Assembly (NCBI GenBank): GCA_936450465.1
Contig: OW388302.1
Span: 59,804,328 to 59,868,327 of the forward strand
Reading direction: 5' to 3'
Source of the DNA: Gibbula magus
Lineage: Eukaryota; Mollusca; Gastropoda; Trochida; Trochidae
DNA length: 64,000 bases
The notes beneath the pieces were generated by a model that saw nothing but the letters and a program-made list of their open reading frames with translations, made no database searches and had not been told where the DNA came from. A program made the translations under genes and the position numbers. Each line of letters opens with the position of its first letter. Within the stretch, counting starts at the first letter, position 1. This document shows, piece after piece, positions 43,573 to 54,900 of this stretch.

Positions 43573-44232
43573 ATGCCATTGTACTAGCAGCCGGATATAA
43601 GTGAAATACTCTTGAAAGAACTCACCTCACCTCACCTCCATAGAAAACGTGGATTTCAGAATTCTTTTGCCATACGCTACTGCTAGGACGTTTTTGTTTC
43701 CCACAATCCCTTGCAATAACTGAGGACATTTATACCTCCTTATTGAGATCTGAATTTAGTGAGGGGCGGGATAGCAGTGGTTGGCGCGTTCGGCTTCGGA
43801 TCAAGAGGTCTGGGGTTCAAATCCCGCCAGGGGCACGGCAACTTTGTCTGCAGTAGAGAACTGTTCTACACGCAGTAAGGTTTGGGTGCAATGCTACACT
43901 GAATTTCAGCGTAGTACCACCCATGGTTCGCTAGTTCCAGCCGATGCTCGCAGGTTTCACCGCAGTGCATAGCCACATGGCGTTGCGGGCTTTCTCCCTG
44001 CCATAATACTAGCAGCCGGATATAAGTGAAATACTCTTGAAAGCGGCGTTAAACGCCAACTCACCTCACCTCACCTCCATAGAAAACGTGGATTTCAGAA
44101 TTCTTTTGCCATACGCTACTGCGAGGACGTTTTTGTTTCCCACAATCCCTTACAATAACTGAGGACATTGATACCTCCTTATTGAGATCTGAATTTAGTG
44201 AGGGGCGGGATAGCAGTGGTTGGCGCGTTCTT
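43573..44232 (+). repeat. ~440-bp tandem duplication with SINEs
   Basis: CTCCATAGAAAACGTGGATT.. to ..GAGGGGCGGGATAGCAGTGG occurs at 43636-43793 and 44075-44232, period about 439. A SINE tail at 43573-43637 and a whole SINE (43762-44077) fill the first unit. Both copies share the one-base deletion ATAGCAGTGG in the SINE A box, so the SINE was duplicated together with its flank. Confidence 0.85.
43762..44077 (+). mobile_element. tRNA-SINE, A box with one-base deletion
   Basis: Full length, with ATAGCAGTGG instead of ATAGCGCAGTGG. Tail AACTCACCTCACCTCACC. Confidence 0.93.
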
Positions 44233-44331
44233 CTTCGGATCAAGAGGTCCGGGGTTCGAATCCCGCCAGGGGCACGGCAACTTTGTCTGCAGTAGAGAAC
44301 TGTTCTACACGCAGTAAGGTTTGGGTGCAAT
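44202..44331 (+). mobile_element. tRNA-SINE head, cut by the next SINE
   Basis: Ends at TTTGGGTGCAATG, where a new GGGGCGGGATAGCGCAGTGG begins. Confidence 0.9.
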
Positions 44332-44332
44332 G

Positions 44333-44648
44333 GGGGGCGGGATAGCGCAGTGGTTAGCGCGTTCGGCTTCGGATCAAGAGGTCCGGGGTTCGAATCCCGC
44401 CAGGGGCACGGCAACTTTGTCTGCAGTAGAGAACTGTTCTACACGCAGTAAGGTTTGGGTGCAATGCTACACTGAATTTCAGCGTAGTACCACCCATGGT
44501 TCGCTAGTTCCAGCCGATGCTCGCAGGTTTCACCCAGTGCATAGCCACATGGCGTTGCAGGCTTTCTCCCTGCCGTAATACTAGCAGCCGCGATATAAGT
44601 GAAATACTCTTGAAAGCGGCGTTAAACCCCAACTCACCTCACCTCACA
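44333..44648 (+). mobile_element. tRNA-SINE, full length
   Basis: Intact A box (TAGCGCAGTGG) and B box (GGTTCGAATCC); tail (CACCT)n. Confidence 0.93.
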
Positions 44649-44745
44649 CACTCCCACCATGGCCACCAATCATTTGAGGAATGGAACAAAAATTATCATT
44701 ATCGTTACACGAATTTGTACAACATTCATTTGATTTTGGCATCTC

Positions 44746-45686
44746 AAAAGGATCGCTGTCTTGATGATTCCTCTGAACAAGAGCTCCTTGATAACCTGAA
44801 GAGCCAGGCAGTGACTGCTGTCAAGCGCTTCACTATCAAGAAGGAGGACAACATCATCAAGACGCGCACCTATCTCCTGACATTTTCAACTCCACAAGCT
44901 CCAAAAACTGTGTATGCAGGGTATTACAAACTCCCTACGGAACTGTATATCCCTAACCCCCTCCGTTGCTACCGGTGCCAGAAGTTTGGCCATGGAAGCA
45001 ATTCCTGCAAAGCGGATGAGCGAGTTTGTCCACATTGTGGCAAACCCGACGACGATGAAAGCCATCCAGACAAATGCAAGGAGTTGCCGAAATGCGCCAA
45101 CTGTGCTGGTGAACACCTGGCTTCCTCCAAGGAGTGCCCACGGTGGCAACAGGAGTCAAAAATACTAAAACTTAAATTCACGCAGAATATCTCTTTCCCG
45201 GAAGCAAAACGCCTCGTTCTTGAGGGTCCTAAACCCTCATACTCAACCATAGTATCATCAGCAACTACAACTAAATGCTCTGTATCAACTCAGACAGACA
45301 TTCAGTGGGTGAGTGATCCCCTAACTCAATACAAACTCCGCAATTCAACTTCTTCCACAATAGGTACCATGACATTCCCTCTTCTGTCCCTTACAGAGCC
45401 TGTCAAGCCGACAGGATCTAAAATACCTCCAACTGCAACCAAATATCCAAAACAATCAACCTCAAAACATACTGCTAAAATTTCTAAATCCAAAACAGCA
45501 AACCGCACTCCCAAAGGCCTAAGGAATGCGGTAGAGGTCTTCAACAAGTATGGATCTCTTGACCTTGAGTCTGATGACGTCCTTATGGACGCATCAGACA
45601 CAGCGTCTCTTAACAACTCTCCCAAAAAGGGGCAAAGGGTTCGGTCCAATGACCGTCGCTTCTCCCCGGTAAAACATCCGCCATGA
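44746..45686 (+). CDS. LINE-A ORF1, C-terminal part, three intact zinc knuckles
   Basis: The frame from KDRCLDDSSEQELLDNLKSQ holds CYRCQKFGHGSNSC, CPHCGKPDDDESHPDKC and CANCAGEHLASSKEC, so all three knuckles have their Cys/His, unlike copy 1. The C-terminus is Lys/Ser-rich and ends SPVKHPP at TGA 45684-45686. The upstream part of the open frame (from 44517) is SINE read-through and not ORF1. The stop overlaps the ATG at 45683 (ATGA). Confidence 0.87.
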
Positions 45687-45877
45687 GGCTTTTAACATGT
45701 TATTTTATCCTAGCATCCATGGCGATTCTCCAGTGGAATTGTCGAGGCTTTAAGGTAAATTTTAACGAATTGGGTTTGTTGGCCCAACAATACAATCCCC
45801 AAGCTATTTGCCTTCAAGAAACTCATCTTAAAGAATCTGGTTACAAATCTCTATCATCTTACACTCATATCTTTTAA
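45683..45877 (+). pseudogene. LINE-A ORF2 start, endonuclease fragment
   Basis: ATG at 45683 overlaps the ORF1 stop; another ATG at 45719 begins MAILQWNCRGFKVNFN. It reaches CLQETHLKES (catalytic Glu), then jumps at ~45842 to C-terminal sequence and a stop. An ATGA overlap would fit translation by reinitiation. Confidence 0.8.
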
Positions 45878-46143
45878 AGGGGGAAGATCCCCCAGTATGT
45901 ATACCCTGTCAGTGTCCTCTCACAATCAAACACATTCTATACCTTATTGACAAATTTAAACTTTTCATTATCAGCTTTTATTCAACTTGTGATAATAAGC
46001 TGATGTTTTTGCGGCCTTCGTGCCGTGTTTTGTTTTTCAATTGCAATTTTCTTTTTTAAATTAGGCAAATAAATTTAATATCTCGCCGCTAATGGCTGCA
46101 ATACAGCCGAAGCGGCGTTAAACAATAACTCACTCACTCACTC

Positions 46144-46447
46144 GATTACGTTTTCACCGATAAGCTTAGGCTGCTAACGAAGCTATTTTTAGATACAGCG
46201 CGTCAGCAGTTAAGTAGATCTATAAATAGAATGAGAAAAGTCCCTTCCCATAATGCAACGCTGCATGTTTTCACAACATGGCGACCATCACGTTTGTGTC
46301 AGCGTGTCGAATGGGTCCGAGGGGTGATGCTGGGTACTTGGTCATGTGTCAGTGTCAAAAGAGAAAGGACAAAGTGACATGTCCACGAATCAATCAAAAT
46401 GAACATATAAATACAGATGACCATGCGTTTATTCCTCAATTTCGATC
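46144..46447. other. Upstream region of CXC gene
   Basis: An open frame at 46278-46520 overlaps the gene in another frame and looks like a shadow. ACAACATGGCGACC at 46273-46286 may be a promoter-proximal element. Confidence 0.4.
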
Positions 46448-48614
46448 ATGGCGAGCTGTCAGTGCAACAACACTTGTTCTCGGTCCGGAAAACGTGGATC
46501 ATGTCCTTGCAAGCAGATGAAGAGATATTGCAGCGATCTATGTCAGTGCGGTCATTTACTTCCGTGTGCATACCGCGAAGATCAACCGATTGATGGCGAT
46601 CTGTCCTTTGCTGAGGTAAGTGCGGCGAGTTTTTCTTCCAGAAAACATTTCCTTGTTCACACAGGAATCGTATCTACTACTTTTTATCAAGTCATATATG
46701 TGCTGATTCATAAATTATAGGCATACATTTGAAAATGTATTAGTGCATTCCAATTATTATGACTTTGTATACAAAAACATTACTATCACATAATGTGGTA
46801 TATCAAAATATTTCATTATCGTAAATGAATATTTTTATTATAAATATTCACTTCTTGCTTTGCTCTGGTATTCCCTCTGGCATAAACTTATTTTTTCATT
46901 ATTTCTTTTCCATTTTAGTTTATGAGGAACCAAGAAGGAAACTATATGCAGAGAAAGGTTTCTTTTTAATGGTACATGATTATATTAATGTAATGTGTTA
47001 TATCTTATATATTGCTCTATATATTTGATTTGGACAATAACATGGCATTGGCATATTGGCATATTTAAAAAGCAGGGGCAAACTAATCAACTTCAACAGA
47101 ATAAACCTAAATGTAGTTTGTATATATGGTTTCGTTAATAGTGACTATATCTAACATTATGATCCTGTTTGCAGAGGTTTCTACCGCTGGATGTACCAGA
47201 GATTCCCACCAAAGTCCGCAAACAATCGAATTTACCAGTTCCTTCCAAAATCAAGCCAGCGTCTTCAAAGCCCCAATCTTCCCGACAAGTCATCCCGATC
47301 TTTGAACCCAAACCGGCCAAACCCCAAGTCTTACCTGCACCTGCAAGATCTAAAGTCAAGCCTGCATCAGCCAAGATATCGGCCAAGACATCTTCCAAGC
47401 CTGCATCGGCAAAGACAGCTGCCAAGCCTGCATCGGCCAAGACATCTGCCAAGCCTGCATCAGCCAAACCTGCATCTACAACCCCAGCATCTATAACCTC
47501 GGAACCAACACGTGAAAGCTTGTTGAAAGTCCAGGTAACCAGTTTTAATTTCTCACATCTGTGAGTAGTAAGTTGCTTTCAATTGTTTAGATGTTTAAGT
47601 GTTATGAATTAATTCTCATGTATACATGTTATTGTATATGGCATTTCTCAACAAAGATGGGGGCGGGGTAGCGCAGTGGTTAGCGCGTTCGGCTTCGGAT
47701 CAAGAGGTCCGGGGTTCAAATCCCGCCAGGGGCACGGCAACTTTGTCTGCAGTAGAGAACTGTTCTACACGCAGTAAGGTTTGGGTGCAATGCTACACTG
47801 AATTTCAGCGTAGTACCACCCATGGTTCGCTAGTTCCAGCCGCTGCTCGCAGGTTTCACCGCAGTGCATAGCCACATGGCGTTGCGGGCTTTCTCCCTGC
47901 CATAATACTAGCAGCCGAGATATAAGTGAAATACTCTTGAAAGCGGCGTTAAACCCCAACTCACTCACTCACTCAACAAAGATGAGTGTCAAATCAATTA
48001 TCCGAGCTCATAAACAATTGTGACATCGAATTGATTAATGCAAACCTTGGTCAGTACATTACCATTACCAACATCTGATTATTGAAGTATTTGTATTTAT
48101 TTTGATATTATAATTGCAGAAGTACATTGACGGTTTGGACTAAGTAGCGAGAAGGGAGCTACTGACTAAGATGATCTTGCGGGATGACACAGCACTTCAG
48201 ACAGCAGTATCAGCATTTGATGATCCGGATTCCCAGCCCCCTGCAGACCAAGCTCCAGTAAGGTGGTGTCATTGTGGGAATTGCAAGCCAATGCCCACAG
48301 AAGCCGAAAACAGGTGTTGTGGAAAGAAGGGAGTGTTACAGTGCGTTACAACTAAAGAAAAGTTCAATCGTGTTGTTATGGATGAAGATGTTCTTGACGC
48401 AGCCGGGGCCTACAGGAACGATTTATATGCCTACGACCATGTGAGAAATCATCGTATGTTCCGACACACAGCATACAGACAATTAATTCTGATGACATAC
48501 GGTGTTTTGCGTGCTGGACAAAGGAAAGTTGTCCCATCATGCGTGGCTTTAGCAATCAGACAACGTTACCCCTCTACAGATGGACAATACACAGGCTTTC
48601 GTTCAGGACCCCTT
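46448..48614 (+). CDS. CXC-type Cys-rich + Lys/Ala/Pro repeat + P2X7-tail-like protein, one stop
   Basis: Four exons, all borders in phase 0. Exon 1, 46448-46615: CQCNNTCSRSGKRGSCPCKQ..CSDLCQCG, like tesmin/CXC DNA-binding repeats. Exon 2, 46919-46957. Exon 3, 47175-47534: SAKPASAKTAAKPASAKTSA repeats. Exon 4 from 48120 meets TAA at 48141-48143, then continues in the same frame as ELLTKMILRDDTALQTAV, WCHCGNCKPMPTEAENRCCG and FRHTAYRQLILMTYG to YTGF near 48600. The last part resembles the cysteine-rich intracellular tail of P2X7 receptors, often found alone in invertebrate transposon-like genes. It is not an ion channel. A TIR element cuts its end at 48615. Confidence 0.62.
47660..47973 (+). 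mobile_element. tRNA-SINE in intron 3 of CXC gene, 11-bp TSD
   Basis: CAACAAAGATG at 47649-47659 and 47974-47984. Tail AACTCACTCACTCACT, i.e. the LINE-A-like tail. Confidence 0.96.
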
Positions 48615-49705
48615 ATTATCCCCTGCCGCGCGTTTAGCTCGAAGCGGGGGATATAGTATTCAGCTGCGTCCGTCCGGCCGTACATCCGTACGAAATGGAA
48701 TAACTCAAATACTATTCACTGGATTCTTTTCCTATTTTGCATAAGAGTAATGTTCCTACAGAGGTTTGTGACCTTGACCTTCATTTCAAGGTCACAACGA
48801 AACTTTGTCATGTTATCCTTGTCAGCACGATATCTCAAGAACCATTCGCTGGATTCTCTTCATATCTTGCACATAGCCTTTCCAAGGAAAGACGACGAGC
48901 TGATTAGATTTTGGTGACCTTGACATTATTCTCAAGGTCATAGTGGAACTTTGAATTTTTCGACATGATAATATACTTGTAAAGCTTGTCAGCGGGATAT
49001 CTCAAGAACCATTCACAGGAATTTCATCATATCTTATACAAATCACCTCCTAGGGAAGACGACGAGCTGATTAGATTTTGGTGACCTTAAAATTATTCTC
49101 AAGGTCACAGTTGAATTTTGAATTTTTTCGACATGATAATGTACATGTAAAGCTTGTCAGCGGGATATCTCAAGAACCATTCACAGGAATTTCATCATAT
49201 CTTATACAAATCACCTCCTAGGGAAGACGACGAGCTGATTAGATTTTGGTGACCTTAAAATTATTCTCAAGGTCACAGTTGAATTTTGAATTTTTTCGAC
49301 ATGATAATGTACATGTAAAGCTTGTCAGCGGGATATCTCCAGAACCATTCACCGGAATTTCATCATATCTTACACAAAGCACCTCCTAGAGGGGACGACG
49401 AGCTGATTAGATTTTGGTGACCTTGACATTATTCTCAAGGTCATAGTGGAACTTTGAATTGTTTGACATAATGTACATGTAAAGCTTGTCAGCGGGATAT
49501 CTCAAGAACTATTCACCAGAATTTCATCATATCTTACACAAAGCACCTCCTAGGGAAGACGACGAGCTGATAAGATTTTGGTGACCTTGACATTATTCTG
49601 AAGGTCACAGTTGAACTTTGAATTTTTGAAATGTTTGACAGACGATTTTGGTGTTCTTTACATTATTTTTCAATTTTGAAGTATTAATTTGAGGCGGGGG
49701 ATTAT
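48615..49705. mobile_element. TIR element with GGTCA-rich array (ATAATCCCCCGCC type)
   Basis: ATTATCCCCTGCC on the left and GGCGGGGGATTAT on the right are inverted. About six ~170-bp units contain GTGACCTTGACATTATTCTC AAGGTCA (a 9-bp inverted repeat around 7 bp) and AGCGGGATATCTCAAGAACC. It has sequence unlike 22809-23504, but the same design. Confidence 0.85.
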
Positions 49706-50478
49706 GTCACCTTAGTGACAACTACTTGTTTAATTTGTTATGTTCAAACAAACAGTAGCCGAAAATAGATGTGATCCATCAAATATAATTGAATCCAGTA
49801 CATGAATATTTTATCATGCACAACAAATGTGATAAAATGGCATTCTAGAAGTTGGTAATACAGTGAAGACAAGAAATTGTATGGAGTGTCAACTTCTTTT
49901 ATTATTCGTAGAATATTCTTCATATGTAATTAAACAAAGGACATGCATTTTCTTTCAATGTTTATTTCCTAATGGTTTTTTCTGTGTACGTATATATATT
50001 TATTCACATATTCTCCTATGTGTAATAAAACCACAGTATCTAAATATATCAATACAAAAAGCTAGCATACACTGAGCTAGATCTACAGGTCTATTTATAA
50101 AACAACTTGATCATAAATGATCCCTAGATGTGCCCAGGATTTTGTCTGGGACAGATTGTTGTCTACCGGTATATAAAGTAAGACAAAGGTAGATTTAATC
50201 ATCTTCAGTCTATGTAATACAACAGCACATGTACATACACAAGCTTTTTCATAATTAATATGTAATTAAACCCAGTCCATGTATATTCATTCTCAGGTGA
50301 GTTCAGGTGTTGAACGGGTTATGTTATGGAAACAATTTTACAATTGGACATTTTATTCACAGCTACGACTACCATGTGATAAGGTTTAATATATCATTTT
50401 CTTTTGATGTACATGTATATGTTTTGTATGTGACCTTTTAATCATATATAATACAAGTGTTTGCCACTAACATGGCAA
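49706..50478. other. No gene seen; AT-rich
   Basis: The frame at 49863-50075 has no recognisable feature. Confidence 0.5.
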
Positions 50479-51383
50479 TGTCCCCCGCCGGTGACATTGA
50501 GTTAGTAAGACACATCATTGGAGCTACTTGGGTTCATGATATATCGTGTTAATAAGAGTTCTAAAAGTGGTCAAAGTGTTGTAGTGACCTTGAAAATAAG
50601 GTCAAGGTCACCAAATCGACGCCGGTGACATTGAGTTAGTAAGACACATCATTGGAGCTACTTTGGTTCATGATATATCGTGTTAATAAGAGTTCTAAAA
50701 GTGGTCAAAGTGTTGTAGTGACCTTGAAAATAAGGTCAAGGTCACCAAATCGACTGGCGTCTGCGTCATCCTCCAATGTAGACTGACACCAAATTTGAAA
50801 ACATTTGGTCCAACCGGTCATAATAAATGGTGATAACAAGAGTTAGAAAAGTGCTCAAAGTGTTGCGGTGACCTTGAAAATAAGGTCAAGGTCACCAAAA
50901 TTAACTGGTGTCTGTGTCTTTCCCCAATGTAGGCTGAAAACTAATTTGAAGACTTTGGATGCAATGTTTCATGAGATATCGCCTTTACAAGAGTTCAAAG
51001 AGTGGTCAAAGTGTCGTGGTGACCTTGAAAATAAGGCCAAGGTCACCAAAAGTGACTGGTGTCTGCGTCTTCCCACAATGTAGGCAGAAACCAAATTTGA
51101 AGACTTTGGATGTAACGCTTCATGAGATATCGCGTAAACAAGAGTTCAAAAAGTGGTCAAAGTGTCGTGGTGACCTTGAAAATAAGACCAAGGTCACCAA
51201 AAGTGACTGGTGTCTGCGTCTTCCCACAATGTAGGCAGAAACCAAATTTGAAGACTTTGGATGTAACGCTTCGTAAGATATCGCGTAAACAAGAAATGTG
51301 ACGTACGGATGTACGGACGGACGGACGTACGGACGGATGCCGCTGAATACATAGTCCCCCGTTCCGCGTTGCGGCGGGGGACA
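50479..51383. mobile_element. TIR element with GGTCA-rich array (TGTCCCCCGCCG type), copy 2
   Basis: Perfect 12-bp ends: TGTCCCCCGCCG (50479-50490) and CGGCGGGGGACA. About five units. The first unit, with part of the TIR-proximal sequence (CGCCGGTGACATTGAGTTAG), is duplicated at 50621. It ends with a (GTACGGAC)n stretch. Confidence 0.88.
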
Positions 51384-51516
51384 AAAACCAGTGTAAAAAT
51401 ATCTTTATACAATGAGATAATCAACATAATTTCATGAAAATAACTACTGACAGCCAGATATATCTTGAATGTGGATGTGTACATAGAATGTGATATTATT
51501 ACAACATTTCAATATG

Positions 51517-51834
51517 GCGGGATAGTGCAGTGGTTAGCGCGTTCGGCCTCGGATCAAGAGGTCCGGGGTTCGAATCCCGCCAGGGGCACGGCAACTTTGT
51601 CTGCAGTAGAGAACTGTTCTACACGCAGTCAGGTTTGGGTGCAATGCTACACTGAATTTCAGTGCAGTACCACCCATGGTTCGCTAGTTCCAGCCGATGC
51701 TCGCAGGTTTCACCGCAATGCATAGCCACGTGGCGTTGCGGGCTTTCTCCCTGCCATAATACTAGCAGCCGCGATATAAGTGAAATACTCTTGAAAGCGG
51801 CGTTAAACACCAACTCACTCACTCACTCACTCAA
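51517..51834 (+). mobile_element. tRNA-SINE with (ACTC)n tail
   Basis: Head GGCGGGATAGTGCAGTGG; tail CACCAACTCACTCACTCACT. TSD not clear (TTCAATAT on the left, AAAAAAATTTAAT on the right). Confidence 0.93.
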
Positions 51835-51903
51835 AAAAATTTAATAAAGTTTTAGAGACAGCAAATGATTTGTTTCATTATTTCAATTGATCTGATCAGG
51901 TTT

Positions 51904-54900
51904 CTAGAACCTTGATTTTTGTTTTGCTACAAGTTCTGATTTTGGTGGACACGGAAACTTTGCTATTGACCTTGAGATTCTTCTTGGGTCATCCTCTCTT
52001 GGTTGTGCTTTCCGGTTAGTTAGGAGATGGTCCTTGACCTTCTCCTCAAAGATCATGCACTGTAGGTCATATTTGTAGGAGTACCCCTTGTCGATCTTAA
52101 GAGGTCTTGTGCTCCAGCTCTTTGCACGTTTGCTGTATCTTGGTTTCTGTCTGAAATTATGAATTGAAACTTAATAAAAACTAGAAATGAAAATATGCAA
52201 AACAAAAAATGTGATTTGATTATTTATTTCAAAAGAAATAGTTCTACAAAACTAACAAACCTTGAATCACCATTTTCGTCTACAAGATCAGGTCTGTGCA
52301 CATGATGATTGAAGTCAATGGCGGCTAGCAGATTTCGTGCACGATAACCAGGGAACCTGTTGCAAATAAGAATAAAATTAGTTAAAAATGGAAAAGAAAA
52401 GATTAGAGAAATGTTTATTCTAGATTTTGGTCAATTGAGTCAACAAAATTTCACATTTGGAATAGAGCGGTTCTGAAGATTCCGATTCCAAATTCCAATT
52501 TTCCAATAACTGTCTTGGTGTATATATACGCCTTCATAATAACTGCCTTATTAAAAATGTTAGCTTGTAATGATACTTTTCTTTGCATCTCATTCATAAG
52601 ATGTACATAAAAACAACATCCTCACACTGTTTTAAAATCAACAGCATAGTTTATTTGAAATTACCTATTGAGGATATTGAATGAGGATGATACACATGTT
52701 TACAGACGAAATACCACATACCCATCCAGTCTTTATATGACTGCTGAAGTAAACAATGTTCATGTTTCTTATGCATTTAAGTTTTACTCAATATATAACT
52801 CAAAGTGATGAAAGCAAAATTGTGTCGACTTACTGGTATGATTGTTTCTTTGAGCAGTACATCAGAATGTGGTTGTGGAAGACCTCCAGGCTGCCAGTGT
52901 GTCTGTAGAAGAAATATAATTTTGTAACAAGATTTAGAGCTAAGATATCAACTAAAATCTGATACCATAACTAAGTATTCCAACCATTGTGTTACACTTC
53001 ATCTATCGAATATGGTTACCCTGTAAGGCAATATATTATGACTTCAAAGCTTTTTTCATAATGAACTTCTCAAGAATTTACCAAATAGCTAAAACATTCT
53101 CCAACTTTAAATGACTTACCAAAATGATGCCAGTGAAAAGGGAAGAAATGACTTACCGAAAGTTTGTGAAATGAACCATGCCTTTCATCAGTCTTCGGTC
53201 CATCATTACATCACGAAGTAAGTCCATAGACTCGCTCTCACCGTCGAACCAGGGCTTCTTGTCGTCATCATCATTGAGGGGTACATGGGCACACTGTCCA
53301 TCGGTCAGCTCACTGACTGCCCACTCATGCTTGTTACAAACATGTTGCAGAATCCGCATCCATGTTTCCTGATGGGACAAAAAGAAACCAAGTATAGATA
53401 TATGATATTTTGTCCTTGATTATGATCTGTTGGTTTACACTATATACCGGGACACAATTTTCTGTGACTACGGATAATTGGGTAAAACTTTACCCTCTAA
53501 AATATTTATAAATTGCATATTTCTTATTGTAAATGAGGTGAGGTGAGGTGATATGGGGTTTAACGTCGATTTCAAGAGTATTTCACTTATATCGCGGCTG
53601 CTACTATTATTGCAGGGAGAAAGCCTGAACACCATTGTGGTTATGCATTGCAGTGAAACCTGCGAGCATCGGCTGGAACTAGCGAACCATGGGTGGTACT
53701 GCGCTTAAATTCAGTGTAGCATTGCACCCAAACCTGACTGCGTGTTGTTCTCTACTGCAGACAAAGTTGCCAACCCTGGGCGGGATTCGAACCACGGACC
53801 TCTTGATCAGAGGCCGAACGCGCTAACCCGCCCCCTATTGTAAATGACCAATTTGATAAAATTAAAGGAGACAAAACCTGCTTCATGTTTTTAATCACAA
53901 CACATAGCTTCATTTACCCATATCATTATAACTTATAGTACTCATCAGTAAATGTTTCATTGGTCATCATGAATTACCTTCAACAAATCTTCATTTCCTT
54001 CACAAATTTTGGAACAATACCAAAAATGGTTCCTGATAGAAGGAGCCCAAGTGCTGAGGATGGCAGTCTTCTTGGTATTTCCAAGCTGAAACATATACAA
54101 TAAGCAACAATAAGCCTAATTGTGCGCAGTCTGATTAAAATCGACCTTGTTCCGAGGAATAAAATTTGCAAAATTATGCATCTACCGGGATACGAACAGG
54201 TTCTGTAGATTCCTCGCCACAAGGTCTGAAAACACCCCGTATAGGCGCATGTTCCGAACCAGTTTAGCACAGCCAAAGCCCAGTCAAATAGCTGACCAAT
54301 CACAATGTAGTTTTTAAACGGTCACTGTTTTGAAAGCATTCGGAACAGATCAAAGGATAACTGTTTGGAGTTATCTGCCCCTAGCTTCTCGCACCGAAAG
54401 CATTTGTTGGGCGTTTTTTGATTGGCTACCTGACATTGCGCTCGAACGCGCCAGTCTACAGGGTGTTTTCAGACGGTTTGGCGTGGAACCTACTACCGAG
54501 TTCGTATCCCGGTAGATGTACTATTTTGCAATTATTTTTCCACGGAAAAGCGTCGATTTTAATCAGACTGAATTGTGCGTGATATGCTACCAAGAAGATC
54601 TTTATATTGTGAAAGTAAATAATACCCTGTCACCATAGTTAATTTGTGATCACTTTCAAGTGCTCAAGTTATCGCTTTTGTTTGCTAGTGAAAACATTTT
54701 AATTGCAAGTGCAAAATGGTTTTATTTGGAATTCTCAATGTCAGTAGTATATATAGGTTGATCCTTGACACAATTAACATCACTTACAGCTATAAGCTTC
54801 TTCTCCAGGTTTTTGGCAGCATGCCATACATCCCACTGGTGGTTGATTTCAGGATACGTGGTCCCTGCAAACAAATCAAAAATATGTAGTATATTCTAAA

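Larger units (their letters stand above)
44746..46143 (+). mobile_element. LINE-A copy 3, 5' truncated and internally deleted, intact 3' end
   Basis: ORF1 C-terminal two thirds (to 45686), first ~50 codons of ORF2, a large deletion at ~45842, end of ORF2 with further loss, and a complete 3' UTR ending CGGCGTTAAACAATAACTCA CTCACTCACTC at 46143. It shows that the dispersed GTGAGTGAGTT.. pieces are 3' ends of this LINE. Confidence 0.92.

Noticed and set aside
44517..44745. N-terminal extension of LINE ORF1 in copy 3
   Set aside because: Read-through from a SINE; homology to ORF1 begins at about 44746.
48250..48600. P2X7 purinergic receptor gene
   Set aside because: Only the cysteine-rich tail-like part is present; no channel or membrane segments.
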